Shown here in pieces: positions 35,788 to 42,502 of a DNA stretch of 64,000 nt. Position 1 is the stretch's first letter. The number at the start of each line of letters is the position of its first letter. The notes under the pieces are model-generated. The model did no database searches. It was not told the origin of the DNA and saw nothing but the letters and a program-made list of their open reading frames with translations. The stretch lies in assembly GCF_002863225.1 (NCBI RefSeq), contig NZ_PKEK01000050.1:124001-188000 (forward strand), read 5' to 3'. A program made the translations under genes and the position numbers. Origin of the DNA: Mycobacterium sp. Lineage in GTDB: Bacteria > Actinomycetota > Actinomycetes > Mycobacteriales > Mycobacteriaceae.

Positions 35788-36584
35788 TGGCGCTCGAGGA
35801 ACTTGTCGATCGCAGCACGATGCTCGGGTGTGGTGAAACACTCCGTTTCCGCCGAAATCCCATACTCCAGAATGGCTGTCACCGCGCGCTCAGCATGCAA
35901 ATTGAGAGTGCGCTTGGTGTCCTGCACCGCGCGGGCAGGCAGCGCGGCCAATCGATGGGCCAGCGCCAACCCCTCGGCCTTGACGTCGGCGTGCGCGACC
36001 ACACGGTTGGCGAGTCCGAGCTCGACGGCTTTGTCTGCTTTGATCCGCTCGCCGAGTAGCAGATACTCCTTCGCCTTCAACAAGCTCATCAGCAGTGGCC
36101 ACAGCACCGACCCGCCGTCTCCGGCCACCAGCCCGCTCGCCACGTGCGTGTCGGCGAAGAACGATCGATCCGACATCAAGACGATGTCGCACAGCACCGC
36201 GATGCTGCAGCCGAAACCCACCGCCGGGCCGTTCACCGCCGCGACAATCGGCAGCGGGAAATCGATCATGTCGCGCACGATCCTGCGTGCGTCACGCATG
36301 CCCTCGCGACGGGTGACTGGGTTCTCGACGTGAGTGTGCAACCACTCGACGAGATCGCCACCGGCCGAGAAGCAGTCGCCGGTTCCCGTCAGCAGCACCG
36401 CGCGAGCGTCGGAATCCTCGCCGAGGGTCGCCCACAACCGGGCGAACGCGCCGTGCATCCGGTTGTTCACGGCATTGGCATTATCCGGATTATTCAGGGT
36501 CACGATCCGGACTGGGCCGTCGTCGGCAACCAGGATTTCGTCGCACCCCGTCAGCTCCGCGGTGCCTCGTGGCAATTCGCTCAT
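35784..36584 (-). CDS. enoyl-CoA hydratase/isomerase (crotonase) family protein
   Basis: A 266-aa crotonase: TLNNPDNANAVNNRMHG, GDCFSAGGDLVEWLH, NGPAVGFGCSIAVLCDIVLM, then SGLVAGDGGSVLWPLL. Neither catalytic Glu of classical hydratases is at its usual place (GCS for GCE, VASGL for PEIxxG), so isomerase or another crotonase reaction is likely. The ATG at 36584 follows a TACTAT -10 by 8 nt, implying a leaderless mRNA. Confidence 0.87.
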   Translation of the reverse strand: MSELPRGTAELTGCDEILVADDGPVRIVTLNNPDNANAVNNRMHGAFARLWATLGEDSDARAVLLTGTGDCFSAGGDLVEWLHTHVENPVTRREGMRDARRIVRDMIDFPLPIVAAVNGPAVGFGCSIAVLCDIVLMSDRSFFADTHVASGLVAGDGGSVLWPLLMSLLKAKEYLLLGERIKADKAVELGLANRVVAHADVKAEGLALAHRLAALPARAVQDTKRTLNLHAERAVTAILEYGISAETECFTTPEHRAAIDKFLERQ

Positions 36585-36590
36585 CGCGCT

Positions 36591-36603
36591 GAATAGTAGA
36601 ACA
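36591..36603 (-). promoter_or_regulatory. TGTTCTACTATTC motif with -10 box
   Basis: Minus strand TGTTCTACTATTC, a two-mismatch variant of the recurrent 13-mer, with TACTAT as -10 for the crotonase starting at 36584. Confidence 0.45.
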
Positions 36604-36660
36604 TTTCGTGTCTATCTGTCACACGCAGAATTCCAGCCCGAAAGATCTGACCAGTTTCGT

Positions 36661-36702
36661 CGACATTTGTCATTGACAATTGTCATCACGGCGTCCTACA
36701 GT
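36661..36702 (+). promoter_or_regulatory. tandem TGAC-N4-GTCA operators over a SigA-type promoter
   Basis: CGACATTTGTCA (36661-36672) and the perfect palindrome TGACAATTGTCA (36674-36685), 13-bp period. TTGACA (36673-36678), 18-bp spacer and TACAGT (36697-36702) form a near-consensus promoter reading right toward the TetR and membrane-complex operon. The layout equals that at 21855-21896. Confidence 0.65.
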
Positions 36703-36761
36703 CGTCCCGCAGACAACGTCACGAAGATTCCGTTGCACCGCAGGCGATTAGAGGTAGGCGC

Positions 36762-36845
36762 ATGAGCTCATGGATGCTCTTCGAGGCGCCGTTTGTCCGT
36801 TCGTCGAGGTTCCACGCGGTGAACAAGGGCCGGTGGAACCGATGA
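36762..36845 (+). CDS. possible 27-aa leader peptide
   Basis: ATG at 36762 with GAGGTAGG 4 nt upstream and a stop at 36843-36845, about 53 nt downstream of the predicted transcription start from the 36673-36702 promoter. Encodes MSSWMLFEAPFVRSSRFHAV plus seven residues. No similarity recognised; it could be an upstream ORF controlling the following genes or chance. Confidence 0.3.
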   Translation: MSSWMLFEAPFVRSSRFHAVNKGRWNR

Positions 36846-36866
36846 CGCCGTCGGCAGGCACCCCGT

Positions 36867-36891
36867 CGACACGTGTCACTGATAAATGTCA
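36867..36891. promoter_or_regulatory. second tandem TGAC-N4-GTCA operator pair
   Basis: CGACACGTGTCA (36867-36878) and TGATAAATGTCA (36880-36891), again with a 13-bp period. TAGCAT (36903-36908) lies downstream as a possible -10, 8 nt before the GTG at 36917. Confidence 0.6.
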
Positions 36892-36916
36892 AAACCGGCA
36901 ATTAGCATCGGTGGCC

Positions 36917-37525
36917 GTGGCACGCACCCAGGGACCAGACTCCAGCCGACAGCTCCGCCGACTCGAGACGCGGGAACGCGTCTACGAAGCTGCGGTTCGA
37001 GAGTTCGAAAGGGCCGGTGCGGCAGACGCCGACATCGCGGCAATCATCGCAAGCGCCGGCGTGGCGAGAGGAACCTTCTACTTTCACTTCCCCACCAAAG
37101 AGCATGTGCTGGCCGAGCTGACGGCTCGTGAGGAGCAACGGATCGCCGAAACGCTGATCCAGGCGTTGGTGGACGTCGCAGATGTGAAATCGGTTCTTGC
37201 CGAGATCATTCGGTGCGTCGTCAATGCAGAAATCACGTTGGGCGAGCTTCTCTTTCGCGACGTGCTCTCGTTCTACTTCTCGCCGACGTTCCCGGACGTG
37301 ACCGACTCGGCCACTCACCCCGTTGCCGTCGTCACAATCGAACAGATCGAGCTCGCCCAACGCCGAGGTGAGGTTCATGCCGAGGCGGATGCCGCCGCCT
37401 CCGGTGTCTTCTTTCTGCTGGGGCTCTTCGCCCTGCTGGTCACCAACCGTGATCCCGCGCCGGCGCGGACCCTGCTGCTGGACAAATACCTGCATGGCTT
37501 CGTCAGAGGGTTGGAAACCCGTTGA
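36917..37525 (+). CDS. TetR-family transcriptional regulator
   Basis: A 202-aa TetR: helix 1 begins RRLETRERVYEAA and the HTH ends in GVARGTFYFHFPTKEHVLAEL. It is paralogous to the TetR at 21903. The GTG at 36917 is chosen by alignment to that paralogue and by a TAGCAT box 8 nt upstream; an in-frame ATG at 36770 would add about 49 residues with no counterpart. It is 30 nt before the membrane-complex operon, which it probably controls with itself through the tandem palindromes. Confidence 0.88.
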   Translation: MARTQGPDSSRQLRRLETRERVYEAAVREFERAGAADADIAAIIASAGVARGTFYFHFPTKEHVLAELTAREEQRIAETLIQALVDVADVKSVLAEIIRCVVNAEITLGELLFRDVLSFYFSPTFPDVTDSATHPVAVVTIEQIELAQRRGEVHAEADAAASGVFFLLGLFALLVTNRDPAPARTLLLDKYLHGFVRGLETR

Positions 37526-37555
37526 CGCGCAGTGCAACAACGAAAGGTCACCGAC

Positions 37556-37654
37556 ATGATCGAAGACGTCATTCGCTTCGTCGCTGCATGGGGTGGTTGT
37601 GCGGCGCTCGTTTTCTTCTGGTACCGGGTAATGGGCAACATCGGGACGTTCTGA
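37556..37654 (+). CDS. 32-aa single-TM microprotein
   Basis: ATG at 37556 with GAAAGG upstream. The protein MIEDVIRFVAAWGGCAALVF plus twelve residues ending WYRVMGNIGTF is one hydrophobic helix with polar ends. Position between the TetR and the VWA gene, a plausible ribosome site and its likeness in size and design to the 41-aa microprotein at 40063 make it a likely subunit of the membrane complex. Confidence 0.6.
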   Translation: MIEDVIRFVAAWGGCAALVFFWYRVMGNIGTF

Positions 37655-37682
37655 GCATCAGGACTGCGCGGATCGGTCTCCG

Positions 37683-39224
37683 GTGAGCAGCGCTGGGATG
37701 CCCGACAACGCATCGGGCCTGACGGTCGAACGGGCATGCACTTTGATCGCCGTCGCCCTGTCCGGCAACCGGTTCGAGAGCGCGCGCTTGACATCCGGTG
37801 ACCGAAGGGCTTTCGGCCTCAGCCCGAACCGCGGCAGGGTCGAGGTCCCCTATCCACCGCCCGGACCGAACTGGAGCCTCCACACCCTGGCATGCGGCAT
37901 CGCCCTGCAGTGCTCGCCCTCGAAGGAAGCGCTTGCCGAGCGTGACATCGACCGGCTCACCGATCGCGAAAAGCGGGCACTAGCCGTCGTCGAGGGTGCG
38001 GTCGCGCTCGGCTGGGTGAACCGCACCTGGCCAGGCCTGGCGGATGAATTGCGCAGGCACGTCGGTGAACTCGAACCCATCGGTGCGGAGCTCGAGGGTG
38101 CCGAGATGCTGGACCGTGCTTTTGCGCTCGCCGACTCCCGGGTGGCCATCCCGGAACTCCCGATACTCGGCCGATTGCCGCTTCCCGCCGGCCCGAGTCG
38201 CGGGATGGCCGCCACCGCGCGACGGATGTGGGGCCGGATGCCGTGGACGTCGCGCCGACAGGACGCCTACCGGATCTATTCGGTTCCCGTCGGCGGTGAC
38301 GGTGGGGTCCGCAACCCCAACCTGCCGCCGCCGAGCCGTCCGGAGGACGAGGAACTGGAAATCTCGCCGCAGCAACGCCCCGGCGTGCCCTATCCGGAGT
38401 GGAACGCGTGGACGCAACGCTTCCTGGTCGACCACGTCGCGGTGGTCGAGGTCCGGCACGCGAGAACCGCGCAGCACGCTAGGGTTCCCCGCACGGACTT
38501 ACGCAGGCACTTCTCCCGTCGCACCAACCGAGTGATGCGCAACCGTCTCGAGGACGGTTGTGACGTCGACATCGACCGCTACGTGCAACATTTCGTGGAC
38601 GGCAGATCCGGCCACACTTCCGACGGCCGCGTGTTCCGCGATCTGCTGCCGGGTTATCGCGATGTGTCGACGTGCCTGCTGCTGGACGGCAGCTCGTCGC
38701 TGGGAGCCCAGCAAGGGCGTGTCTTCCAACTCGAACTCGACTGTGCAGACGCCCTTTCCCACGCCATGACCGCCGCCCGTGAACGTCATGCGATTTTCTC
38801 CTTCACCGGCAACACGCGACACCACGTCGAAGTGCGCTGTCTCAAAGACTTTGCCGATCAGCACTTCGTCGCGCCGAGCGCGCAGGGTCTACAGGCCGCG
38901 GGCTACACGCGTCTCGGTGCACCGTTACGCCACCTCACCAGCCGGTTGCTGACGCAGCCGACCGAACGTCGGCTGTTGATCGCGATCGGGGACGGATTGA
39001 TGTCCGACGAAGGATACGAGGGCCGGTACGCCTGGGCAGACGTGCGGCACGCCGTCGAAGAGGCCGAGGATGCGGGCGTTTTCATTTACTACGTCGGCGT
39101 CGGTCCGACTCGGGTCGATCCACTGCCGGAGGTGTTCGGCCCGCGTCGGTCGATGCGCATCACCCGAATCGACGAGCTCCCACGAGCGCTCGGCAACGTA
39201 CACCGCGAGCTCGTCTCCGCGTGA
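37683..39224 (+). CDS. VWA-domain protein of the NorD/CbbO type
   Basis: A 513-aa cytoplasmic protein. The N-terminal two thirds are helical and charged. The C-terminal VWA domain (about 330-510) has the MIDAS motif LLDGSSSLG (D-x-S-x-S, Asp near 335) and FSFTGNTRHHVEVRCLKDF. NorD and CbbO proteins with this layout work with a MoxR-family ATPase to activate a metalloenzyme (NO reductase, Rubisco). The MoxR partner is the next gene. GTG start chosen; an in-frame ATG at 37698 is an alternative. Confidence 0.85.
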   Translation: MSSAGMPDNASGLTVERACTLIAVALSGNRFESARLTSGDRRAFGLSPNRGRVEVPYPPPGPNWSLHTLACGIALQCSPSKEALAERDIDRLTDREKRALAVVEGAVALGWVNRTWPGLADELRRHVGELEPIGAELEGAEMLDRAFALADSRVAIPELPILGRLPLPAGPSRGMAATARRMWGRMPWTSRRQDAYRIYSVPVGGDGGVRNPNLPPPSRPEDEELEISPQQRPGVPYPEWNAWTQRFLVDHVAVVEVRHARTAQHARVPRTDLRRHFSRRTNRVMRNRLEDGCDVDIDRYVQHFVDGRSGHTSDGRVFRDLLPGYRDVSTCLLLDGSSSLGAQQGRVFQLELDCADALSHAMTAARERHAIFSFTGNTRHHVEVRCLKDFADQHFVAPSAQGLQAAGYTRLGAPLRHLTSRLLTQPTERRLLIAIGDGLMSDEGYEGRYAWADVRHAVEEAEDAGVFIYYVGVGPTRVDPLPEVFGPRRSMRITRIDELPRALGNVHRELVSA

Positions 39225-39242
39225 CTAGAAGGAGGTAAACCA

Positions 39243-40046
39243 TTGTCGAACAACGAATATCGAGCCAGCGGCGATGAGGTCAAACTGTTCGAGCAGGCCT
39301 ACGAACGTCGCCTCCCGGTGATGCTGACGGGGCCGACGGGCTGCGGCAAGACCCGATTCGTGGAATACATGGCGAATTTGTTGGGCCGGCCGATGGCAAC
39401 CATCAGCTGCCACGACGATCTGACGAGCTCCGACCTCGTCGGACGCTTCACGGTCACCGGTGGGGATGTGATCTGGACCGACGGCCCGCTGACGCGAGCC
39501 GTGCGGCAGGGCGCGATCTGCTATCTCGACGAGGTGGTCGAAGCACGCCACGACTCGCTGGCACTGCTCCATTCACTCACCGACCACCGCCGCACACTCC
39601 ATCTCGACCGCGCCAACGAGGTGCTGCCGGCCCCGGATTCGTTCATGCTTGTCTGCTCGTACAACCCGGCCTACCGCAGCTCACTCAAAGAACTCAAGCC
39701 GTCGTTCCGGCAGCGCTTCGTGACCATGGCCCTGGACTACCTCTCCCCCTCGGAGGAAGCCGAGGTACTTATCAGCGAGTCCGGGATCACCGCCGCTACG
39801 GCGCAACGTCTTGTCCGGTGCGCCAATGCTATTCGCAGCGCCGACGATGTCTTCCATCTCGAGCCACCGTCGACACGTGTGCTGGTGACCGCGGCCCACT
39901 TGATCGGGGTCGGCGCCGACGAGTTGACCGCGGTGACCTCGGCCGTGCTGGCGCCCTTGAGTACCGACGGCGCGATCACCGCCGGACTCCGTGAAATAGC
40001 GACCGCCACGCTGTCGCCTGCCCCGGCATCGTCAGTCCGAGTGTGA
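39243..40046 (+). CDS. MoxR-family AAA+ ATPase of the CbbQ/NirQ/NorQ type
   Basis: A 267-aa AAA+ ATPase. Walker A GPTGCGKT (residues 30-37), Walker B CYLDE (93-97), sensor 1 in SYNPAY, and LKELKPSFRQRFV, which is diagnostic of the CbbQ/NirQ/NorQ group. It is expected to form a hexamer that remodels or loads cofactor into a target with the VWA partner. TTG start preceded by an excellent GAAGGAGG at 39228-39235. The target is probably one of the membrane proteins encoded next. Confidence 0.93.
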   Translation: MSNNEYRASGDEVKLFEQAYERRLPVMLTGPTGCGKTRFVEYMANLLGRPMATISCHDDLTSSDLVGRFTVTGGDVIWTDGPLTRAVRQGAICYLDEVVEARHDSLALLHSLTDHRRTLHLDRANEVLPAPDSFMLVCSYNPAYRSSLKELKPSFRQRFVTMALDYLSPSEEAEVLISESGITAATAQRLVRCANAIRSADDVFHLEPPSTRVLVTAAHLIGVGADELTAVTSAVLAPLSTDGAITAGLREIATATLSPAPASSVRV

Positions 40047-40062
40047 GAAGAGGAGTTACTCG

Positions 40063-40188
40063 ATGGCAATCAACGAACAGGATCGTAAACGCAAACATGC
40101 GTTGTTCGCGTTTCAGATCTTCATCTATGGATTTCTACTGGCCAACTTGGCCATCCAGCTGTACATGGGAATCGGCCGAGGCTGGTAG
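40063..40188 (+). CDS. 41-aa single-TM microprotein
   Basis: ATG at 40063 with GAGGAG 7 nt upstream. The N-terminus MAINEQDRKRKHALFAFQIF is basic, followed by one TM helix (about 14-35) and GIGRGW. Positive-inside rule places the N-terminus in the cytoplasm. It lies 8 nt before the polytopic protein gene. Likely a small subunit or assembly factor of the membrane complex. Confidence 0.75.
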   Translation: MAINEQDRKRKHALFAFQIFIYGFLLANLAIQLYMGIGRGW

Positions 40189-40196
40189 GGGCGACC

Positions 40197-40940
40197 ATGA
40201 ACTTCCCGAAAATCATCACGCGCGGTGCAGATTCGATTGATCGTGGTGGCGCGGTGCCCGCTCTCGCAACCGGAGTCTCCTACGAGGATCATTTAGAGGA
40301 ATCCAAGCGCGCGCAGAAGAAGGCAGACCGGTGGCTGATGACCGGAGCATTCTGCATGGGCACCCTGGTGCTGGGGGTCATCGGCTTCCCGATCTTCTTC
40401 TACGGGCTGTCGATGATGCGCAAGGCCGGTAGGGCGGGCCTGTCGGTGCGACCCCTGATGGTCACCCTGATCGGGTACCTGGTGTTCATCGACGCCGCAC
40501 TCAACAGCTTCGGGTGGGCGCTCGATCTGGTCGCCAACCACACGTTGATCAACCGGACCGTGACGGTCGCCTGGGGAAACTTCTTCGACGCCGGATACTT
40601 CTGGCACTACAACGAATTGCGGATCGGTGGGGCCGGCGCTCCCGGCGAGAAAGCCTGGGAGGTCGCATGCATCCTGGTGGTGTTCCCGATGCGGATGGCC
40701 GCGGCGTATGCGTTTCTACAAATGAAACGGTGGGGCTATCAGTGGATGATCGTCACCTGCTGGTTCGGCGTGGTGATCTGGACCGGTTACGTGTTCAACA
40801 TGACGATGTACGCCGACCTGCGGTACTCCAACATCGGGTTCCCGGTGATCGCGTGGTGGGTCTACGACATCTTCTACATCACGCCGTTCCTGGCAATTCC
40901 GTTCCTGCACACGGTAAATCGCGAGATCTTCTCGGACTGA
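40197..40940 (+). CDS. polytopic membrane protein, candidate catalytic subunit
   Basis: A 247-aa protein with about five TM helices (47-70, 86-112, 153-174, 182-202, 212-237) after a charged cytoplasmic N-terminus. A loop after TM2 has D99, N103, H115, D131, H137 and E140, and the C-terminus H238; these are candidate metal or catalytic residues. The D..LN pattern after TM2 weakly recalls AveC-like spirocyclase-family membrane proteins. It is not a recognisable PmoC: the D-x3-H...H set is missing and no PmoA/PmoB is nearby. Function unknown; the MoxR/VWA pair upstream suggests a cofactor-dependent enzyme. Confidence 0.75.
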   Translation: MNFPKIITRGADSIDRGGAVPALATGVSYEDHLEESKRAQKKADRWLMTGAFCMGTLVLGVIGFPIFFYGLSMMRKAGRAGLSVRPLMVTLIGYLVFIDAALNSFGWALDLVANHTLINRTVTVAWGNFFDAGYFWHYNELRIGGAGAPGEKAWEVACILVVFPMRMAAAYAFLQMKRWGYQWMIVTCWFGVVIWTGYVFNMTMYADLRYSNIGFPVIAWWVYDIFYITPFLAIPFLHTVNREIFSD

Positions 40941-40962
40941 ACTCGACCACGGGAGAATGACG

Positions 40963-41400
40963 ATGAGCACACCCAAAGCCCCCGCGATGGAACCTGCAAA
41001 GGACGATGAACTTCCGGCAGGCACCACGAAGTACCACAAGCGGCTGCACACCTGGTTACGCCGCGGCATCTACGTGTGCATGTTCGCACTGGTCGTCGAA
41101 GGCACTCTGTTCGTGCCGTTCCTGATGGTCTGGTACGGCTGGCCGACACTGTCGATGCACCAGATGTGCGACGAGCTGACCAAAATCATGTACTCCGACG
41201 ACCAGAAGCAGTGCAGATATCCCTACCCGCTGAGTGGGCCACCCTTCGGCGGGCCCGCGGAGAACGAAGGGCAGACGACGGCCCAGGACACTTGGGGTGT
41301 TCAGCCCAAGCCGCACTACCGCAGATTAGGGTTTCGCGAATTGGTGAGGCTTCACGCTGAGCGGGAGGCCAAGCAGCACGCTGCGCAGCCGCACGGCTGA
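40963..41400 (+). CDS. single-TM protein with external Cys pair
   Basis: A 145-aa protein (ATG at 40963, with GGGAGA 7 nt upstream; an ATG 6 nt earlier would sit on that site). Charged N-terminus, one TM helix (about 32-56), then a domain with two cysteines in MCDELTKIMYSDDQKQC that could form a disulfide outside the membrane, and a basic/amphipathic C-terminus. No family recognised. Last gene of the operon, presumably a subunit of the same complex. Confidence 0.7.
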   Translation: MSTPKAPAMEPAKDDELPAGTTKYHKRLHTWLRRGIYVCMFALVVEGTLFVPFLMVWYGWPTLSMHQMCDELTKIMYSDDQKQCRYPYPLSGPPFGGPAENEGQTTAQDTWGVQPKPHYRRLGFRELVRLHAEREAKQHAAQPHG

Positions 41401-41423
41401 ACTTCCTTGTCGAAAAGGGGTTT

Positions 41424-42278
41424 TCAGGACTTGTCGGAGTCCCGGCCGGATGACGTCCAGGCTGGTCGGCGGGTCGAGACGAATGCATCGCGATCGGCGG
41501 CCACGGGCCATTCGGGAGGCCGCTTCTGCAGGAAGGCAGTAAAGGCTTCCAGTTGCTCGGCGGTGCCCATCGACGCCCAATACCCTGAGACGTCGACCGC
41601 CGGCAGCGCTCGTGACATCTCTCGTTTCATCGCGGCCCGGGCGGCGGGGCCGGTGTTGCGCACCCGGTCCAGCAAAGCGTTCGTCTCGGCGGTGAGCGAG
41701 TCGTGTGCCACCACCTTGCCGACCAGCCCCAGCCGTTCTGCTTCGACCGCGTCAATCCAATCGTTGCCGTAGACAAGGTGATTGGCTCGCAGCGTGCCGA
41801 CCCGCTGCGGTATGCGTGCGGCGATGAACGCTTCGTACACCCCGCGGGTGAGATCCGGTACGCGCAGCCGCGCCCGATCGGAGGCGATCACCAGATCCGC
41901 GTACAACGTCATGACGAGGCCGCCGCCCAGTGCCAGTCCGTTCACCGCGCAGACGACGAGTTTCGGGATTTTGCCCAGCGTCTCGAATGGGGTCGCGTCG
42001 TACGCCTCGGTGAACGAATCCCAGCGACGGTCGGGATTACCTACCGCGTTCATGTCTCCCCCGGCGCAGAACACGTCACCGGTTCCGGTGATCACTAGAA
42101 AGTTCAACGCAGGCTCGTCGGCCACAATCATCGCCGCACGCTTGATGCCGTGATATCCGTCCGCCGTCAACGCATTTCGCTTCTCGGGCCGATTGATCGT
42201 GACCGTGAGCGCATCGCCCTCGATACGGGCGGACAGCTCGTCGGCCGCGAGATCGACGTCGGCGGGCAAATCGGTCAC
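41424..42278 (-). CDS. enoyl-CoA hydratase/isomerase (crotonase) family protein
   Basis: A 284-aa crotonase: TINRPEKRNALTADGYHG, GDVFCAGGDMNAVGNPD, NGLALGGGLVMTLYADLVIA and RVPDLTRGVYEAFIAARI. GTG start in a 4-nt overlap with the lipoyl-domain gene. It would hydrate or isomerise an enoyl-CoA produced by the neighbouring enzymes; the second catalytic acid is not the classical PExxxG. Confidence 0.87.
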   Translation of the reverse strand: MTDLPADVDLAADELSARIEGDALTVTINRPEKRNALTADGYHGIKRAAMIVADEPALNFLVITGTGDVFCAGGDMNAVGNPDRRWDSFTEAYDATPFETLGKIPKLVVCAVNGLALGGGLVMTLYADLVIASDRARLRVPDLTRGVYEAFIAARIPQRVGTLRANHLVYGNDWIDAVEAERLGLVGKVVAHDSLTAETNALLDRVRNTGPAARAAMKREMSRALPAVDVSGYWASMGTAEQLEAFTAFLQKRPPEWPVAADRDAFVSTRRPAWTSSGRDSDKS

Positions 42279-42502
42279 GAGATGACCGCGATCAGCTCGC
42301 CGACCTCGTACGTACCGCCCTCGTCAACCTTCCACGACACCGTTCCCGCCGCGGGAGATTCGATGTCCATCTCGACTTTGTCGGTGGCCAACGAGTACAA
42401 CGGTTCGCCCTCACTCACCACAGCGCCGTCTTCGACGAAGAACTCCGTCACCTCGGCTTCGGTGATGGCATCGCCGGGCTTGGGCAACCGCACGTCGGTC
42501 AC
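42275..42502 (-). CDS. free-standing lipoyl (biotinyl-lipoyl) domain protein
   Basis: A 75-aa protein that is a single lipoyl domain: LPKPGDAITEAEVTEFFVED, then ATDKVEMDIESPAAGTVSW with the lipoyl-lysine K42. In E2 proteins this domain is followed by a peripheral-subunit-binding domain and an acyltransferase; neither is present, and none occurs elsewhere in the window. GTG start overlaps the E1 stop, so the two are made together. It may carry an acyl or acetaldehyde unit for the fused E1. Confidence 0.88.
   Translation of the reverse strand: MTDVRLPKPGDAITEAEVTEFFVEDGAVVSEGEPLYSLATDKVEMDIESPAAGTVSWKVDEGGTYEVGELIAVIS

Noticed and set aside
40197..41400. Hydrocarbon/ammonia monooxygenase (PmoC/HmoC) operon
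   Set aside because: The 5-TM protein lacks the PmoC D-x3-H...H copper ligands, and no PmoA- or PmoB-like gene is next to it.
41412..41425. GAAAA-GGGG-TTTTC hairpin between convergent genes
   Set aside because: Only a 5-bp A/T stem; too weak to call a terminator in this GC-rich genome.
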